From an uncultured Oscillospiraceae bacterium (GTDB taxonomy: Bacteria; Bacillota; Clostridia; Oscillospirales; Acutalibacteraceae), in NCBI GenBank assembly GCA_900547095.1, contig URFG01000008.1:1-59942 (forward strand): a DNA stretch of 59,942 bases, read 5' to 3'. Positions 26,835-35,334 of this stretch are shown here, one piece after another. The position numbers and the translations under genes were made by a program. Position 1 is the stretch's first letter; the number at the start of each line of letters is the position of its first letter. The notes beneath the pieces are model-generated. The model did not search any database. It had not been told where the DNA came from and saw nothing but the letters and a program-made list of their open reading frames with translations.

Positions 26835-26840
26835 TTATCA

Positions 26841-26965
26841 GCTGTGTTATCCGCAGTGAAAATATTACACACATTCCGTTTGATGTCGGCAGGTGCCGAA
26901 GCTGATACTTTTCGGTCGCCGCAGCGATAAGCGGGATGGAGGGAAAACCTCAGGAGGAAAAAATT
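26841..26965 (+). promoter_or_regulatory. Structured 5' leader of rpsB
   Basis: About 125 bases between the expected transcript start and the rpsB ATG. Small hairpins can be drawn: GGCA/TGCC near 26888-26897, CCGAA/TTCGG near 26896-26917, and GAGG/CCTC near 26939-26951, the last beside the AGGAGG ribosome site. Ribosomal protein operons are often autoregulated through such leaders; here this is inference. Confidence 0.4.
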
Positions 26966-27727
26966 ATGGCAGTAGTATCAATGAAACAGTTACTTGAAGC
27001 CGGCGTTCATTTCGGTCATCAGACCAGGCGCTGGAACCCGAAAATGGCTCAGTATATTTTTACAGAGCGTAACGGGATCTACATTATCGATCTTCAGAAG
27101 ACCGTTAAGAAGTTAAACGAAGCTTATATGTTCGTTCGTGACATTGCGGCTGAAGGCGGCGAGATCCTTTTCGTAGGCACCAAAAAGCAGGCTCAGGATT
27201 CCATTAAGGAAGAGGCAGAGCATTGCGGAATGCCTTATGTAAACGCTCGTTGGCTCGGCGGTATGCTCACCAACTTCACAACTATCCGCACTCGTATTGC
27301 GCGCTTAAATCAGCTCCGCACTATGCGTGACGACGGAACTTTCGATCTTCTCCCTAAAAAAGAAGTTGTTAAGCTTAACCTCGAAATTGAAAAACTTGAA
27401 AAATTCCTCGGCGGAATTCAGGATATGAAAAAACTTCCGAGCGCATTGTTCGTTGTTGACCCGCGAAAAGAAAAGATCGCGGTCGCAGAGGCTCATAAGC
27501 TCGGCATTCCGATCGTAGGTATCGTTGATACCAACTGCGATCCTGATGAAATTGATGTTGTTATCCCTGCTAATGATGACGCTATCCGCGCAGTCAAGCT
27601 TCTTGCTGAAACTATGGCTAACGCTGTTATCGAAGGCAGACAGGGCAGTGAAATGGGAACTGCCGCAGCTGAAGAAGAGAATTCCGAAGAAGTTGCAGAA
27701 GAAGCTGCAGCAGCCGAAGAGGCTTAA
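26966..27727 (+). CDS. rpsB: 30S ribosomal protein S2
   Basis: 253 residues starting MAVVSMKQLLEAGVHFGHQ, with RRWNPKMAQYIF, WLGGMLTNF and IVDTNCDPDEIDVVIPAN, all diagnostic of S2. ATG 26966 has AGGAGG 8 bases upstream; an in-frame extension to 26936 is not needed. The C-terminus ends in an acidic, alanine-rich tail. The S2 gene is followed by tsf in almost all Firmicutes. Confidence 0.98.
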   Translation: MAVVSMKQLLEAGVHFGHQTRRWNPKMAQYIFTERNGIYIIDLQKTVKKLNEAYMFVRDIAAEGGEILFVGTKKQAQDSIKEEAEHCGMPYVNARWLGGMLTNFTTIRTRIARLNQLRTMRDDGTFDLLPKKEVVKLNLEIEKLEKFLGGIQDMKKLPSALFVVDPRKEKIAVAEAHKLGIPIVGIVDTNCDPDEIDVVIPANDDAIRAVKLLAETMANAVIEGRQGSEMGTAAAEEENSEEVAEEAAAAEEA

Positions 27728-27752
27728 TTTCATATAATTGGAGGATAAAGTT

Positions 27753-28664
27753 ATGGCTTTTACAGCTAAAGATGTTCAGGCTTTAAGAGAAAAGACCGGT
27801 TGCGGTATGATGGACTGCAAAAAGGCTCTTACAGAGTGCAACGGCGATATGGACGCTGCAACTGATTTCTTAAGAGAAAAAGGTCTTGCTTCACAGGCTA
27901 AAAAGGCAAGCAGAATTGCCGCTGAAGGCACCGTCTGCGCTTATACAGATAAAAATGTCGGCGTTGTAGTTGAGATCAATGCTGAAACCGACTTCGTAGC
28001 TAACGGCGAAGAGTTCAAAGCTCTCGCGCTTAAAGTAGCTAAGGTTATAGCAGATCAGAATCCCGCTGATGTTGACGCACTTTTAAAATGCACTGAAAAC
28101 GGACAGACCGTTGAAGAAATGGTTCAGGAATTATTCCTTAAAGTCCGTGAGAATATCAAGATCCGCCGTTTTGCAAGATATGAGGGCAAAATCGTTACTT
28201 ATGTTCACGCAGGCGGAAAGATCGGCGTAATGGTTAAGTTCGATACAGAGCTTGAGTCCGATAATGCCGACCTCGTAGTTATGGGTAAAAATGTTGCAAT
28301 GCAGATCGCTGCTATGAACCCCGGCTATCTTGACGAGGCTTCCGTTCCCACAGAAGTTATCGAGAAAGAAAAGGAAATTCTTATCGCTCAGATGAAAGAA
28401 GATCCTAAAATGGCTAATAAGCCCGACGCTGTTCTCGGTAAGATCGTTGAGGGTAAGATAGGCAAGTATTATAAGGAAAACTGCCTTGTTGACCAGCAGT
28501 TCGTTATGGACGGCGAGCTTACTGTCGGCAAATATGTTGAAAAAACCGCAAAAGAGCTTGGCAAAGATATCAAAGTTTCCGCTTTCGTTCGTTTTGAAAA
28601 AGGCGAGGGTATTGAAAAGCGTGTTGACGATTTCGCAAGCGAAGTTGCAAGTATGGTTAAATAA
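27753..28664 (+). CDS. tsf: Translation elongation factor Ts
   Basis: 303 residues beginning MAFTAKDVQALREKTGCGMMDCKKAL, the EF-Ts N-terminal UBA-like domain, followed by the TDFVANGEEF core motif. It is the guanine-nucleotide exchange factor for EF-Tu. GGAGG at 27740-27744 fits ATG 27753. It lies 25 bases after rpsB and ends at a strong terminator. Confidence 0.98.
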   Translation: MAFTAKDVQALREKTGCGMMDCKKALTECNGDMDAATDFLREKGLASQAKKASRIAAEGTVCAYTDKNVGVVVEINAETDFVANGEEFKALALKVAKVIADQNPADVDALLKCTENGQTVEEMVQELFLKVRENIKIRRFARYEGKIVTYVHAGGKIGVMVKFDTELESDNADLVVMGKNVAMQIAAMNPGYLDEASVPTEVIEKEKEILIAQMKEDPKMANKPDAVLGKIVEGKIGKYYKENCLVDQQFVMDGELTVGKYVEKTAKELGKDIKVSAFVRFEKGEGIEKRVDDFASEVASMVK

Positions 28665-28680
28665 TATTTTGCATTTTTTA

Positions 28681-28711
28681 AAGCGCACCCGAATTTCGGG
28701 TGCGCTTTTTT
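28681..28711 (+). terminator. Terminator of rpsB-tsf
   Basis: Stem AAGCGCACCCG (28681-28691) with CGGGTGCGCTT (28697-28707), loop AATTT, followed by T-run. Confidence 0.95.
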
Positions 28712-28741
28712 GTCATATTTGAATTTTTTTCCGCATAACTT
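28712..28741 (+). promoter_or_regulatory. SigE-like promoter of spoIVA
   Basis: GTCATATT (28712-28719) matches the SigE -35 pattern GKMATATT exactly; after 14 bases CATAACTT (28734-28741) resembles the -10 pattern CATACAMT at the first four positions and the last. The start codon is 35 bases further. In Bacillus subtilis spoIVA is SigE-dependent, so both position and gene agree. Confidence 0.65.
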
Positions 28742-28775
28742 TTAACAAGTTAAAATTAAATCGGAGGAAGATCGT

Positions 28776-30254
28776 ATGTCAGGAACAAGCATTTATCAGG
28801 ATATAGCTTCAAGAACAGGCGGAGATATATATATCGGAATAGTCGGCCCCGTAAGAACAGGAAAGTCCACTTTTATTAAACAGTTTATGGAGAAAATGGT
28901 ACTTCCCAATATAGACGGGGAATTTGAAAAAGAGCGGGCAAATGATGAATTGCCGCAGTCATCCTCCGGAAGAACTATTATGACAACGGAGCCGAAATTT
29001 ATTCCGGAAAAAGGCACAAAAATCAACCTCGACGGCAACACCGTTATGAATGTAAGACTTATCGACTGCGTAGGTTACATAGTTCCGAGCGCTCTCGGAT
29101 ATATTGAAAACGATCAGCCGAGAATGGTTATGACTCCGTGGTATGAAGAACCGATACCGTTTAATATGGCGGCTGAAATAGGCACAAGAAAGGTAATAAA
29201 CGAGCATTCGACTATCGGTCTTGTTGTCACGACCGACGGCAGTATCAGCGATATTCCCCGCGAGGAATACGAAGAGGCAGAGCAAAGGGTAATCGATGAA
29301 TTAAGGCAGATAAATAAGCCGTTTATAGTGTTGCTTAACTGCGTAGATCCTACAACTCCGCAGGCAACTCAGACGGCCGCCGAGCTTTCCGAAAAATATA
29401 AGGTGACGGTTATTCCCGTCAGCTGTGCGGAGCTTACTGAAAACGATATCAAAAGAATTTTATCAAGAATTCTTTTTGAGTTCCCGATAAAAGAGATCAC
29501 AGTCGATTTCCCGAAATGGATTAATACTTTATCTGTAGATCATCCGCTCAGAAATAATATAACCGAGGCGATCAAAAACGCGGTAAGCGGGTTTAAAAAG
29601 ATAAAGGATATAAATTCCGCCGAAACCGCTTTTGATAATGTTCAGGATATAAAGGGCGCTAAAATCGATTATATTAATCTCGGCGACGGCAGCGCTAAAA
29701 TCACAGTCGATGTAAACGGCAATCTATTTTATAAAATACTTTCCGATTCCACCGGACTTGAAATCAACGACGAACAGGATCTTATGCAGACCGTTAAGGA
29801 CCTTGCAAAGATCAAAAAAGAATATATGCGCGTTAAAGACGCTCTTGACGAGGTTGAAGCAACAGGCTACGGCATAGTAATGCCTACGACCGAGGAATTA
29901 AAGCTTGAAGAGCCGGAGATAGTTAAACAAGGCGGCAGATACGGCGTAAGGCTCCGCGCTTCGGCACCGTCGATACATCTTATGAAAGCTAATATCACCA
30001 CCGAGGTAAGCCCGATAGTAGGCAGTGAAAAGCAAAGCGAAGATCTTATCAAATATCTGTTAAGCGGCTTTGAAGAAGATCCCGTTTCAATCTGGGATTC
30101 GAATATTTTCGGAAAATCGCTTCACGATCTCGTCAATGAGGGACTTCACACTAAGCTTGCCCATATGCCGACAGATGCGCGAATGAGAGTTCAGGAAACA
30201 ATAGAGCGGGTTATAAACGACGGCTGCAACGGTCTTGTCTGCATACTATTGTAA
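28776..30254 (+). CDS. spoIVA: Stage IV sporulation protein A
   Basis: 492 residues, the usual SpoIVA length. The N-terminal ATPase domain has Walker A GPVRTGKST near residues 24-32, and DCVGYIVPSALGY. The C-terminus ends in a hydrophobic/cysteine stretch (GLVCILL), as expected for coat-basement anchoring with SpoVM. SpoIVA polymerises on the mother-cell side of the forespore using ATP. GGAGGAAG precedes the ATG. Its presence marks the organism as a spore former or recent descendant of one. Confidence 0.97.
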   Translation: MSGTSIYQDIASRTGGDIYIGIVGPVRTGKSTFIKQFMEKMVLPNIDGEFEKERANDELPQSSSGRTIMTTEPKFIPEKGTKINLDGNTVMNVRLIDCVGYIVPSALGYIENDQPRMVMTPWYEEPIPFNMAAEIGTRKVINEHSTIGLVVTTDGSISDIPREEYEEAEQRVIDELRQINKPFIVLLNCVDPTTPQATQTAAELSEKYKVTVIPVSCAELTENDIKRILSRILFEFPIKEITVDFPKWINTLSVDHPLRNNITEAIKNAVSGFKKIKDINSAETAFDNVQDIKGAKIDYINLGDGSAKITVDVNGNLFYKILSDSTGLEINDEQDLMQTVKDLAKIKKEYMRVKDALDEVEATGYGIVMPTTEELKLEEPEIVKQGGRYGVRLRASAPSIHLMKANITTEVSPIVGSEKQSEDLIKYLLSGFEEDPVSIWDSNIFGKSLHDLVNEGLHTKLAHMPTDARMRVQETIERVINDGCNGLVCILL

Positions 30255-30271
30255 ATTTAATATAACTAAAA

Positions 30272-30316
30272 CAGCTTCTTGTGTTTAGATTAAACATAGG
30301 AAGCTGCTTATTTTAT
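30272..30316 (+). terminator. Terminator of spoIVA
   Basis: CAGCTTC...GAAGCTG hairpin (30272-30306) with further pairs inside, followed by a T-rich stretch. Confidence 0.7.
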
Positions 30317-30795
30317 TTTCTTATAAATTCTTTCCACTCTTCAATTAGACGGTCGAGAGAATATGCGGCGTTAGCAGGCGAGGTGGAGGGGAGAGTTACA
30401 TAATCGATATTTATAACGGGCGATAAATATTTTTTATAATATTTTTCGGCGGTTTTGCCGTTTAAAATTATCCTTTTGATATTCGAATTATCAAGGATAG
30501 GGCTTAAATCGTTAGGAATGACATTTTTAATAGTCGAATCGCCGGAGCCTTTTATATCACACTGCTTTATAACATCAAAAAGTGCGAGCTTGTTTTTTAA
30601 AACAAGCTCCTTTTTTTCGTCTGTATTTTTCGGCAGCGGGGAATTAAAAACAGCGCTTAATACTTTCCAGAATCTGTTTTGAGGGTGGGCATAAAAGAAT
30701 TCATTTTCCCGTGATTTAACAGAGGGAAAACTGCCTAATATAAGAATTTCCGAATTTTTTGAATAGAGCGGGGGAATGGGGTGAATTTCAGTCAT
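30313..30795 (-). CDS. DNA-deoxyinosine glycosylase, uracil-DNA-glycosylase superfamily
   Basis: 160 residues. N-terminal motif ILGSFPSVKSRENEFFY followed by HPQNRFWKVL, and C-terminal LPSTSPANAA, which are the signature blocks of the DNA-deoxyinosine glycosylase group in the UDG superfamily. It removes hypoxanthine (or related deaminated bases) from DNA. CGGAGA lies before the ATG. It follows spoIVA convergently and lies 41 bases after the tyrosine recombinase gene on the same strand. Confidence 0.85.
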   Translation of the reverse strand: MTEIHPIPPLYSKNSEILILGSFPSVKSRENEFFYAHPQNRFWKVLSAVFNSPLPKNTDEKKELVLKNKLALFDVIKQCDIKGSGDSTIKNVIPNDLSPILDNSNIKRIILNGKTAEKYYKKYLSPVINIDYVTLPSTSPANAAYSLDRLIEEWKEFIRK

Positions 30796-30836
30796 ATTTT
30801 ATCTCCGAATGTGATGAAGTTTTAATTTTAATAAAC

Positions 30837-31832
30837 TTAAAACTTACTTTTTTCTTTCGCTTTAACCTTACTTAAAGGGTTTGCTTCGATAGCCGTTTTG
30901 ACCTGCTCATCTGAAATATGAGTATATATCTGCGTAGTGCCTAAGTTTGCGTGGCCGAGAATATCCTTTAACACTCTTATATCGACATGGCCGTGCTGAT
31001 ACATAAGCGTTGCGGCGGTATGCCTTAATTTATGGGTTGAAAATCCCATACCGCCGAGGCCTGCCTTATTTAAATAAGTTTTAACGATATGCTGAACAGT
31101 TTTATTGCTTATCCTGCGGTTAAACCGGCTTATAAAAAGCGCGTTTTTATCGGTGATCACTATTGAATCGTTAGGCCTTACAGCCATATACTTTTTTATC
31201 GCGTCAAGGCAGGCTTCGTTTAAATATACTATCCTTTCTTTATTGCCTTTTCCGAGAAGTCTTAAAGTATTATCGGACCTGATATCGCTTAAATTTATTC
31301 CGCAAAGCTCGGAAAGACGCATTCCGCAGTTTAAAAAAAGCGTGAGGATACAATAATCTCTTTCTTTATAAGGACCGTCTACCGCGTTTAACAGCTCCAA
31401 AGAGTCCTCTAAAGTCAAGTGTTTAGGAAGCCCTGATTTGACCTTGGGGGAGTCAAGCATTTCGGCGGGGTTTACTTCAAGCAGGTGTATCTGATTTGTC
31501 AGGTATTTGAAGAAAATTCGCAGAGTAGAAGTTTTTCTGGCTCTTGTTGCGGCATTATTTCCACGCTCATTTTTACAGAAAACTATAAAAGCATAAAGAT
31601 CGGATATAGTAACTGATCTTATCAGCTCGGCATCGACAGAATCTATTTTTATTTTATTAAACGGCGTGTTTTTATCCGCCTTGCCGCGGATTAACAGCAA
31701 GTACCTGAAAAATGTTCTGAGATCGCGGTAATATTCTTCTACAGAAAGGGCGGATTTACCCTTAATGGTTTCATTATATGTAAGAAAATCTCTTATTATC
31801 GGGGGTGATGACAAAAGTATTTCGTGTTTCAT
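30837..31832 (-). CDS. Tyrosine recombinase, XerC/XerD-like
   Basis: 331 residues with SAM-like N-terminal domain and a full catalytic domain: Arg I in CGMRLSELCGIN, Lys in the beta-hairpin near GKGNKERIV, HKLRHTAA (His-x-x-Arg), LGHANLGTTQIYTH (His and nucleophile Tyr). The strong similarity to Xer proteins and the lack of neighbouring phage genes suggest chromosome or plasmid dimer resolution, or a housekeeping integrase. No attachment site is visible beside it. GGAG is 7 bases before the ATG. Confidence 0.9.
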   Translation of the reverse strand: MKHEILLSSPPIIRDFLTYNETIKGKSALSVEEYYRDLRTFFRYLLLIRGKADKNTPFNKIKIDSVDAELIRSVTISDLYAFIVFCKNERGNNAATRARKTSTLRIFFKYLTNQIHLLEVNPAEMLDSPKVKSGLPKHLTLEDSLELLNAVDGPYKERDYCILTLFLNCGMRLSELCGINLSDIRSDNTLRLLGKGNKERIVYLNEACLDAIKKYMAVRPNDSIVITDKNALFISRFNRRISNKTVQHIVKTYLNKAGLGGMGFSTHKLRHTAATLMYQHGHVDIRVLKDILGHANLGTTQIYTHISDEQVKTAIEANPLSKVKAKEKSKF

Positions 31833-31938
31833 TTTTTTCTCCGTAAAAAAATCTTATCTATAATATACCACTATTCCGCACTTTTTTCAATCTTAAAGAA
31901 TTCTTAAAAGATTTACCACTTTATTTTTAAAGTTCGGT

Positions 31939-31948
31939 TTGATATAAT
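31939..31948 (+). promoter_or_regulatory. Extended -10 promoter of the two-component operon
   Basis: TTTGATATAAT: TATAAT at 31943-31948 with the extended TG one base upstream; the -35 region is weak, as usual for extended -10 promoters. Confidence 0.6.
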
Positions 31949-31967
31949 TTTATCGGAAGTTGAGGAA

Positions 31968-32669
31968 ATGTATAACATTCTTGTTTGTGATGATGAGCGC
32001 GATATAGTATCGGCTCTTAAAATATATTTAGAGGCGGAAGGCTATAAGATATTCGAGGCGGAAAACGGAACGCAGGCTATTGAAACCGTTAAAAACAATG
32101 AAATTCATTTAGTGCTTATGGATATAATGATGCCCGAAACAGACGGTATCACGGCTATGCTTAAAATCAGGCAGATATCTAATATTCCTGTTATTCTTTT
32201 AACGGCAAAAGGCGAGGATACCGATAAGATATTAGGTCTGAATATCGGGGCTGACGATTACATAACAAAGCCTTTTAACCCAGTGGAGGTAATAGCGAGG
32301 ATAAGGTCGCAGTTAAGGCGGTTTTTTATGCTCGGCGGCGGAGCGGAAATAATCTCGGATAATTCGATTATTATTGGAGCGGTTAAGCTTGACGACAATT
32401 CAAAGCAGGTATTCGTCGACGGGGAAGAGGTTTCGCTTACTCCCACCGAATACGAAATATTAAAACTTCTTATGAAAAACACGGGAAAGGTATTATCGCC
32501 CAAAGAGATTTACGAGGCTGTTTGGAAAGACGAACCGATAGGAGCTGAAAGCACGGTTGCCGTGCATATAAGGCATTTAAGGGAAAAAATCGAGATAAAC
32601 CCGGCGGAGCCGAGATATGTTAAAGTTGTGTGGGCGCACGGATATAAATTTGAAAAGGATGTGAAGTGA
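31968..32669 (+). CDS. OmpR/PhoB-family response regulator
   Basis: 233 residues. Receiver domain with acidic pocket CDDERD, phosphoacceptor D52 in LVLMDIMMPETDG, LTAK (Thr/Lys) and a C-terminal winged helix (TPTEYEILKLLMKN, VAVHIRHLREKIE). It is closest to the VanR-type group. It overlaps the sensor kinase gene by one base, so the pair is translationally coupled. Likely target: the amidase and ABC transporter genes directly downstream. Confidence 0.95.
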   Translation: MYNILVCDDERDIVSALKIYLEAEGYKIFEAENGTQAIETVKNNEIHLVLMDIMMPETDGITAMLKIRQISNIPVILLTAKGEDTDKILGLNIGADDYITKPFNPVEVIARIRSQLRRFFMLGGGAEIISDNSIIIGAVKLDDNSKQVFVDGEEVSLTPTEYEILKLLMKNTGKVLSPKEIYEAVWKDEPIGAESTVAVHIRHLREKIEINPAEPRYVKVVWAHGYKFEKDVK

Positions 32670-34552
32670 TGAAAAAACTGACGGGAAATGCCGCTGTTAA
32701 AATTTTAGTGGTATTTTTATCCTTTGTTTTTGCTCTTTCTTCATTTTTAAGCGTTGTTGCAGCATTTGCCGCTGTTGACAGCGATATGTATGTTAAATCG
32801 AAAGACGAAATTCAGGTGAGTATCCTTGAATCAAAGTTATCCCAGTATTGCGGAAGCGCAGTTGAAATTTATGAATTTAACGATACGGTTCAGCTTAATG
32901 ATTTTTGCGATACTAACGGAATTTATGTTACGCTTGAAGATGAAAACGGAGAATTTCTTTTTTCAAATTATAAAGGTGAGAAGTATCTCGCAAAGTACGG
33001 ATATATTACCACTTATTATATCTCGGGATCGGATGAAACAGAGCTGGAGCCTGAAGCCGATACAAAGAGGCTTATAGATGTCACGGTATATGCAGCCGAG
33101 GATTTTAAAATGTCCCAGAGCCTGATGCTAAGATTAAAGACAGGCGGAATAGTATATACTTTGCGCTATGCGGTGTATTTTATAGGAATAATATCCGTGA
33201 TACTCTTTATTCTATCTTTTTATTTCCTATGTTTATCCGCGGGAAGAAGACCCGACGACAGCTTACAGCTCAATTGGTTTGATAAAATACCGTTTGATAT
33301 AGTCGTTCTTCTAAACCTTGTATTAACATTTATTATATTTGACATAACCGAAACAAACCACGGATATGCTTATTATGTATTACTTGCGGTTTCGGCGGTT
33401 ATTCTTTATTTCAGCTTTTTTGCGGCGGTTTTGTCAATGGTTACAAGAATAAAGGCAAAAACTATCATCAAAAACAATGTTATTTATATCGTTCTTGCCT
33501 TTATATTTAAAAAATTAAAAAAGCTGTTTTCTTTCCTTTGGTTTATAATAAAAAATATGTCCGTTGTTAAAAAGACGGTTGCTGGAATACTTATTTGCGG
33601 AGCCTATCTCTTTATCGCGGCGATGATAAGTTTTGCGGCTTATTCGGCAGGATTTTTCATATTCGCTTCAATGCTTTTATTCGCGGTATTAGCGGTTTTT
33701 GCCGTTTATATCAGCATTTGCCTTAAAAAGATAAAGTGCGGCGGAAAGCTTATGGCAGACGGCGATTTTGAAAGCAAAATAAATTCTGAAAAAATGCCGC
33801 CCGATTTTAAAGAATTCTGCGATTATCTTAACAATATCAATGCCGCGGCTTCGCTTGCAGTGAATGAAAAACTGAAAAGCGAAAGATTTAAAACCGAGCT
33901 TATCACCAATGTTTCGCACGATATCAAAACGCCTCTTACTTCTATAATAAACTATGTTGATCTTATTAAAAAAGAAAACACGGAAAACGAAAAGATAAAG
34001 GAATATACAGAAGTGCTTGACCGACAGTCAAACAGGCTCAAAAAGCTCATAGTCGATCTTGTGGAGGCTTCTAAAGCTTCCACGGGTAATATCAAAGTCG
34101 AGCTGACAGAATGCGAAGTGGGAGTTCTTTTAAATCAGACAGTAGGGGAATTCAGCGAAAAATTCAATTCGGCAGGGCTTACTCCGATAGTTAAAATTCC
34201 CGAAAAGCCCGTGAAAATTTTAGCAGACGGCAGATATCTTTGGAGGGTTTTTGAAAACCTGACTACCAACATCTGCAAATATTCTCTTAATAATACAAGG
34301 GTTTATCTCGAAGTAAAAGAAGAGGATAAGGTATATATAACATTTAAAAATATATCTTCTCAAAAGCTTGATATCGCTGACAGCGATTTAACCGAAAGAT
34401 TTGTAAGAGGCGATACTTCAAGAAACACCGAAGGCAGCGGATTAGGTCTTTCTATAGCTAAAAGTTTAACAGAACTTCAAAACGGAAAGCTTATTATTAA
34501 AACCGACGGCGACCTTTTTAAAGTGATTTTGGAATTTGACAGAAAAGACTGA
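32669..34552 (+). CDS. Membrane sensor histidine kinase
   Basis: 627 residues from ATG 32669, which overlaps the regulator's TGA; an alternative GTG lies 3 bases earlier. An N-terminal transmembrane segment, an extracytoplasmic region of about 130 residues, then roughly five to six more membrane helices (about 160-350), a HAMP-like linker, the dimerisation domain with H417 in NVSHDIKTPLTS, and the ATPase domain with GSGLGLSIAKS. The many central helices are unusual compared with the simple two-helix VanS. Partner of the regulator upstream. Confidence 0.93.
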   Translation: MKKLTGNAAVKILVVFLSFVFALSSFLSVVAAFAAVDSDMYVKSKDEIQVSILESKLSQYCGSAVEIYEFNDTVQLNDFCDTNGIYVTLEDENGEFLFSNYKGEKYLAKYGYITTYYISGSDETELEPEADTKRLIDVTVYAAEDFKMSQSLMLRLKTGGIVYTLRYAVYFIGIISVILFILSFYFLCLSAGRRPDDSLQLNWFDKIPFDIVVLLNLVLTFIIFDITETNHGYAYYVLLAVSAVILYFSFFAAVLSMVTRIKAKTIIKNNVIYIVLAFIFKKLKKLFSFLWFIIKNMSVVKKTVAGILICGAYLFIAAMISFAAYSAGFFIFASMLLFAVLAVFAVYISICLKKIKCGGKLMADGDFESKINSEKMPPDFKEFCDYLNNINAAASLAVNEKLKSERFKTELITNVSHDIKTPLTSIINYVDLIKKENTENEKIKEYTEVLDRQSNRLKKLIVDLVEASKASTGNIKVELTECEVGVLLNQTVGEFSEKFNSAGLTPIVKIPEKPVKILADGRYLWRVFENLTTNICKYSLNNTRVYLEVKEEDKVYITFKNISSQKLDIADSDLTERFVRGDTSRNTEGSGLGLSIAKSLTELQNGKLIIKTDGDLFKVILEFDRKD

Positions 34553-34560
34553 TAATTATT

Positions 34561-35241
34561 ATGGAAAGACAGACTTATATCAAAAGGAAAAGAAGAAGAA
34601 AAATAATACTTAGAAGATTTATTATTTTTCTGATGTTCGTATTTATGATTGTGAGCGGTACAATGCTTTTTAAAAGCTTTTTATCCGGCAGAATCGAAAA
34701 AAAGAGCCGCGAAGAGGCTAAAAACAGGATAACCGAATTAAAAAATGCGGAACTGCCTGAATATGTTGATTCTCAGATAATACATATTCATAATACCGCC
34801 AGAACGGGAACAAAGCTTACGGATATTAAAAATATAGTTATCCATTATGTGGGAAATCCGAATACCACCGCACAGAATAACAGAGATTATTATGATAAGG
34901 CGGACACGGAGGTAAGCTCTCATTTTGTTATAGGATTAAGCGGCGAAGTAATTCAGTGCGTTCCGCTCGATGAAAAATCCGCCGCAAGTAACAACAGGAA
35001 TAAAGATACTATTTCGATAGAAGTCTGCCACCCTGATAAAACGGGCAAGTTTAACGATCAGACCTATGATTCGCTGATAAAGCTAACTGCCTGGCTGCTC
35101 GAAAAAACAGGCCTTGACGAAAACGATGTGATCCGCCATTACGATATCACAGGGAAGCTTTGCCCCTTATATTATGTGAATAATGAAAGTGCATGGGATA
35201 CGCTTAAAGCGGATATAAAGGAAAATCTTTCAAAAAAATAA
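34561..35241 (+). CDS. Membrane-anchored N-acetylmuramoyl-L-alanine amidase (Amidase_2/PGRP)
   Basis: 226 residues: basic N-terminus, a single membrane helix (about 18-36), then an Amidase_2 domain with zinc ligands H95 (IVIHYVG), H193 (VIRHYDITGK) and C201. Residues 106-170 carry SSHFVIGLSGEVIQCVP. It cleaves peptidoglycan between muramic acid and L-alanine at the outer face of the membrane. It lies 8 bases after the histidine kinase, so it belongs to the same operon, tying the two-component system to wall remodelling. Confidence 0.88.
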   Translation: MERQTYIKRKRRRKIILRRFIIFLMFVFMIVSGTMLFKSFLSGRIEKKSREEAKNRITELKNAELPEYVDSQIIHIHNTARTGTKLTDIKNIVIHYVGNPNTTAQNNRDYYDKADTEVSSHFVIGLSGEVIQCVPLDEKSAASNNRNKDTISIEVCHPDKTGKFNDQTYDSLIKLTAWLLEKTGLDENDVIRHYDITGKLCPLYYVNNESAWDTLKADIKENLSKK

Positions 35242-35250
35242 GAAAAGGTC

Positions 35251-35279
35251 TTGACTATTTAATGGAATTATGTTATCTT
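35251..35279 (+). promoter_or_regulatory. Promoter of the ABC transporter gene
   Basis: TTGACT (35251-35256), 17-base spacer, TATCTT (35274-35279). It gives a leader of about 45 bases before ATG 35335. Confidence 0.6.
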
Positions 35280-35334
35280 ATAACTGTACTATTTGATATA
35301 GAACGGCTGGAACGAATTTGATCGGAGGATAATT

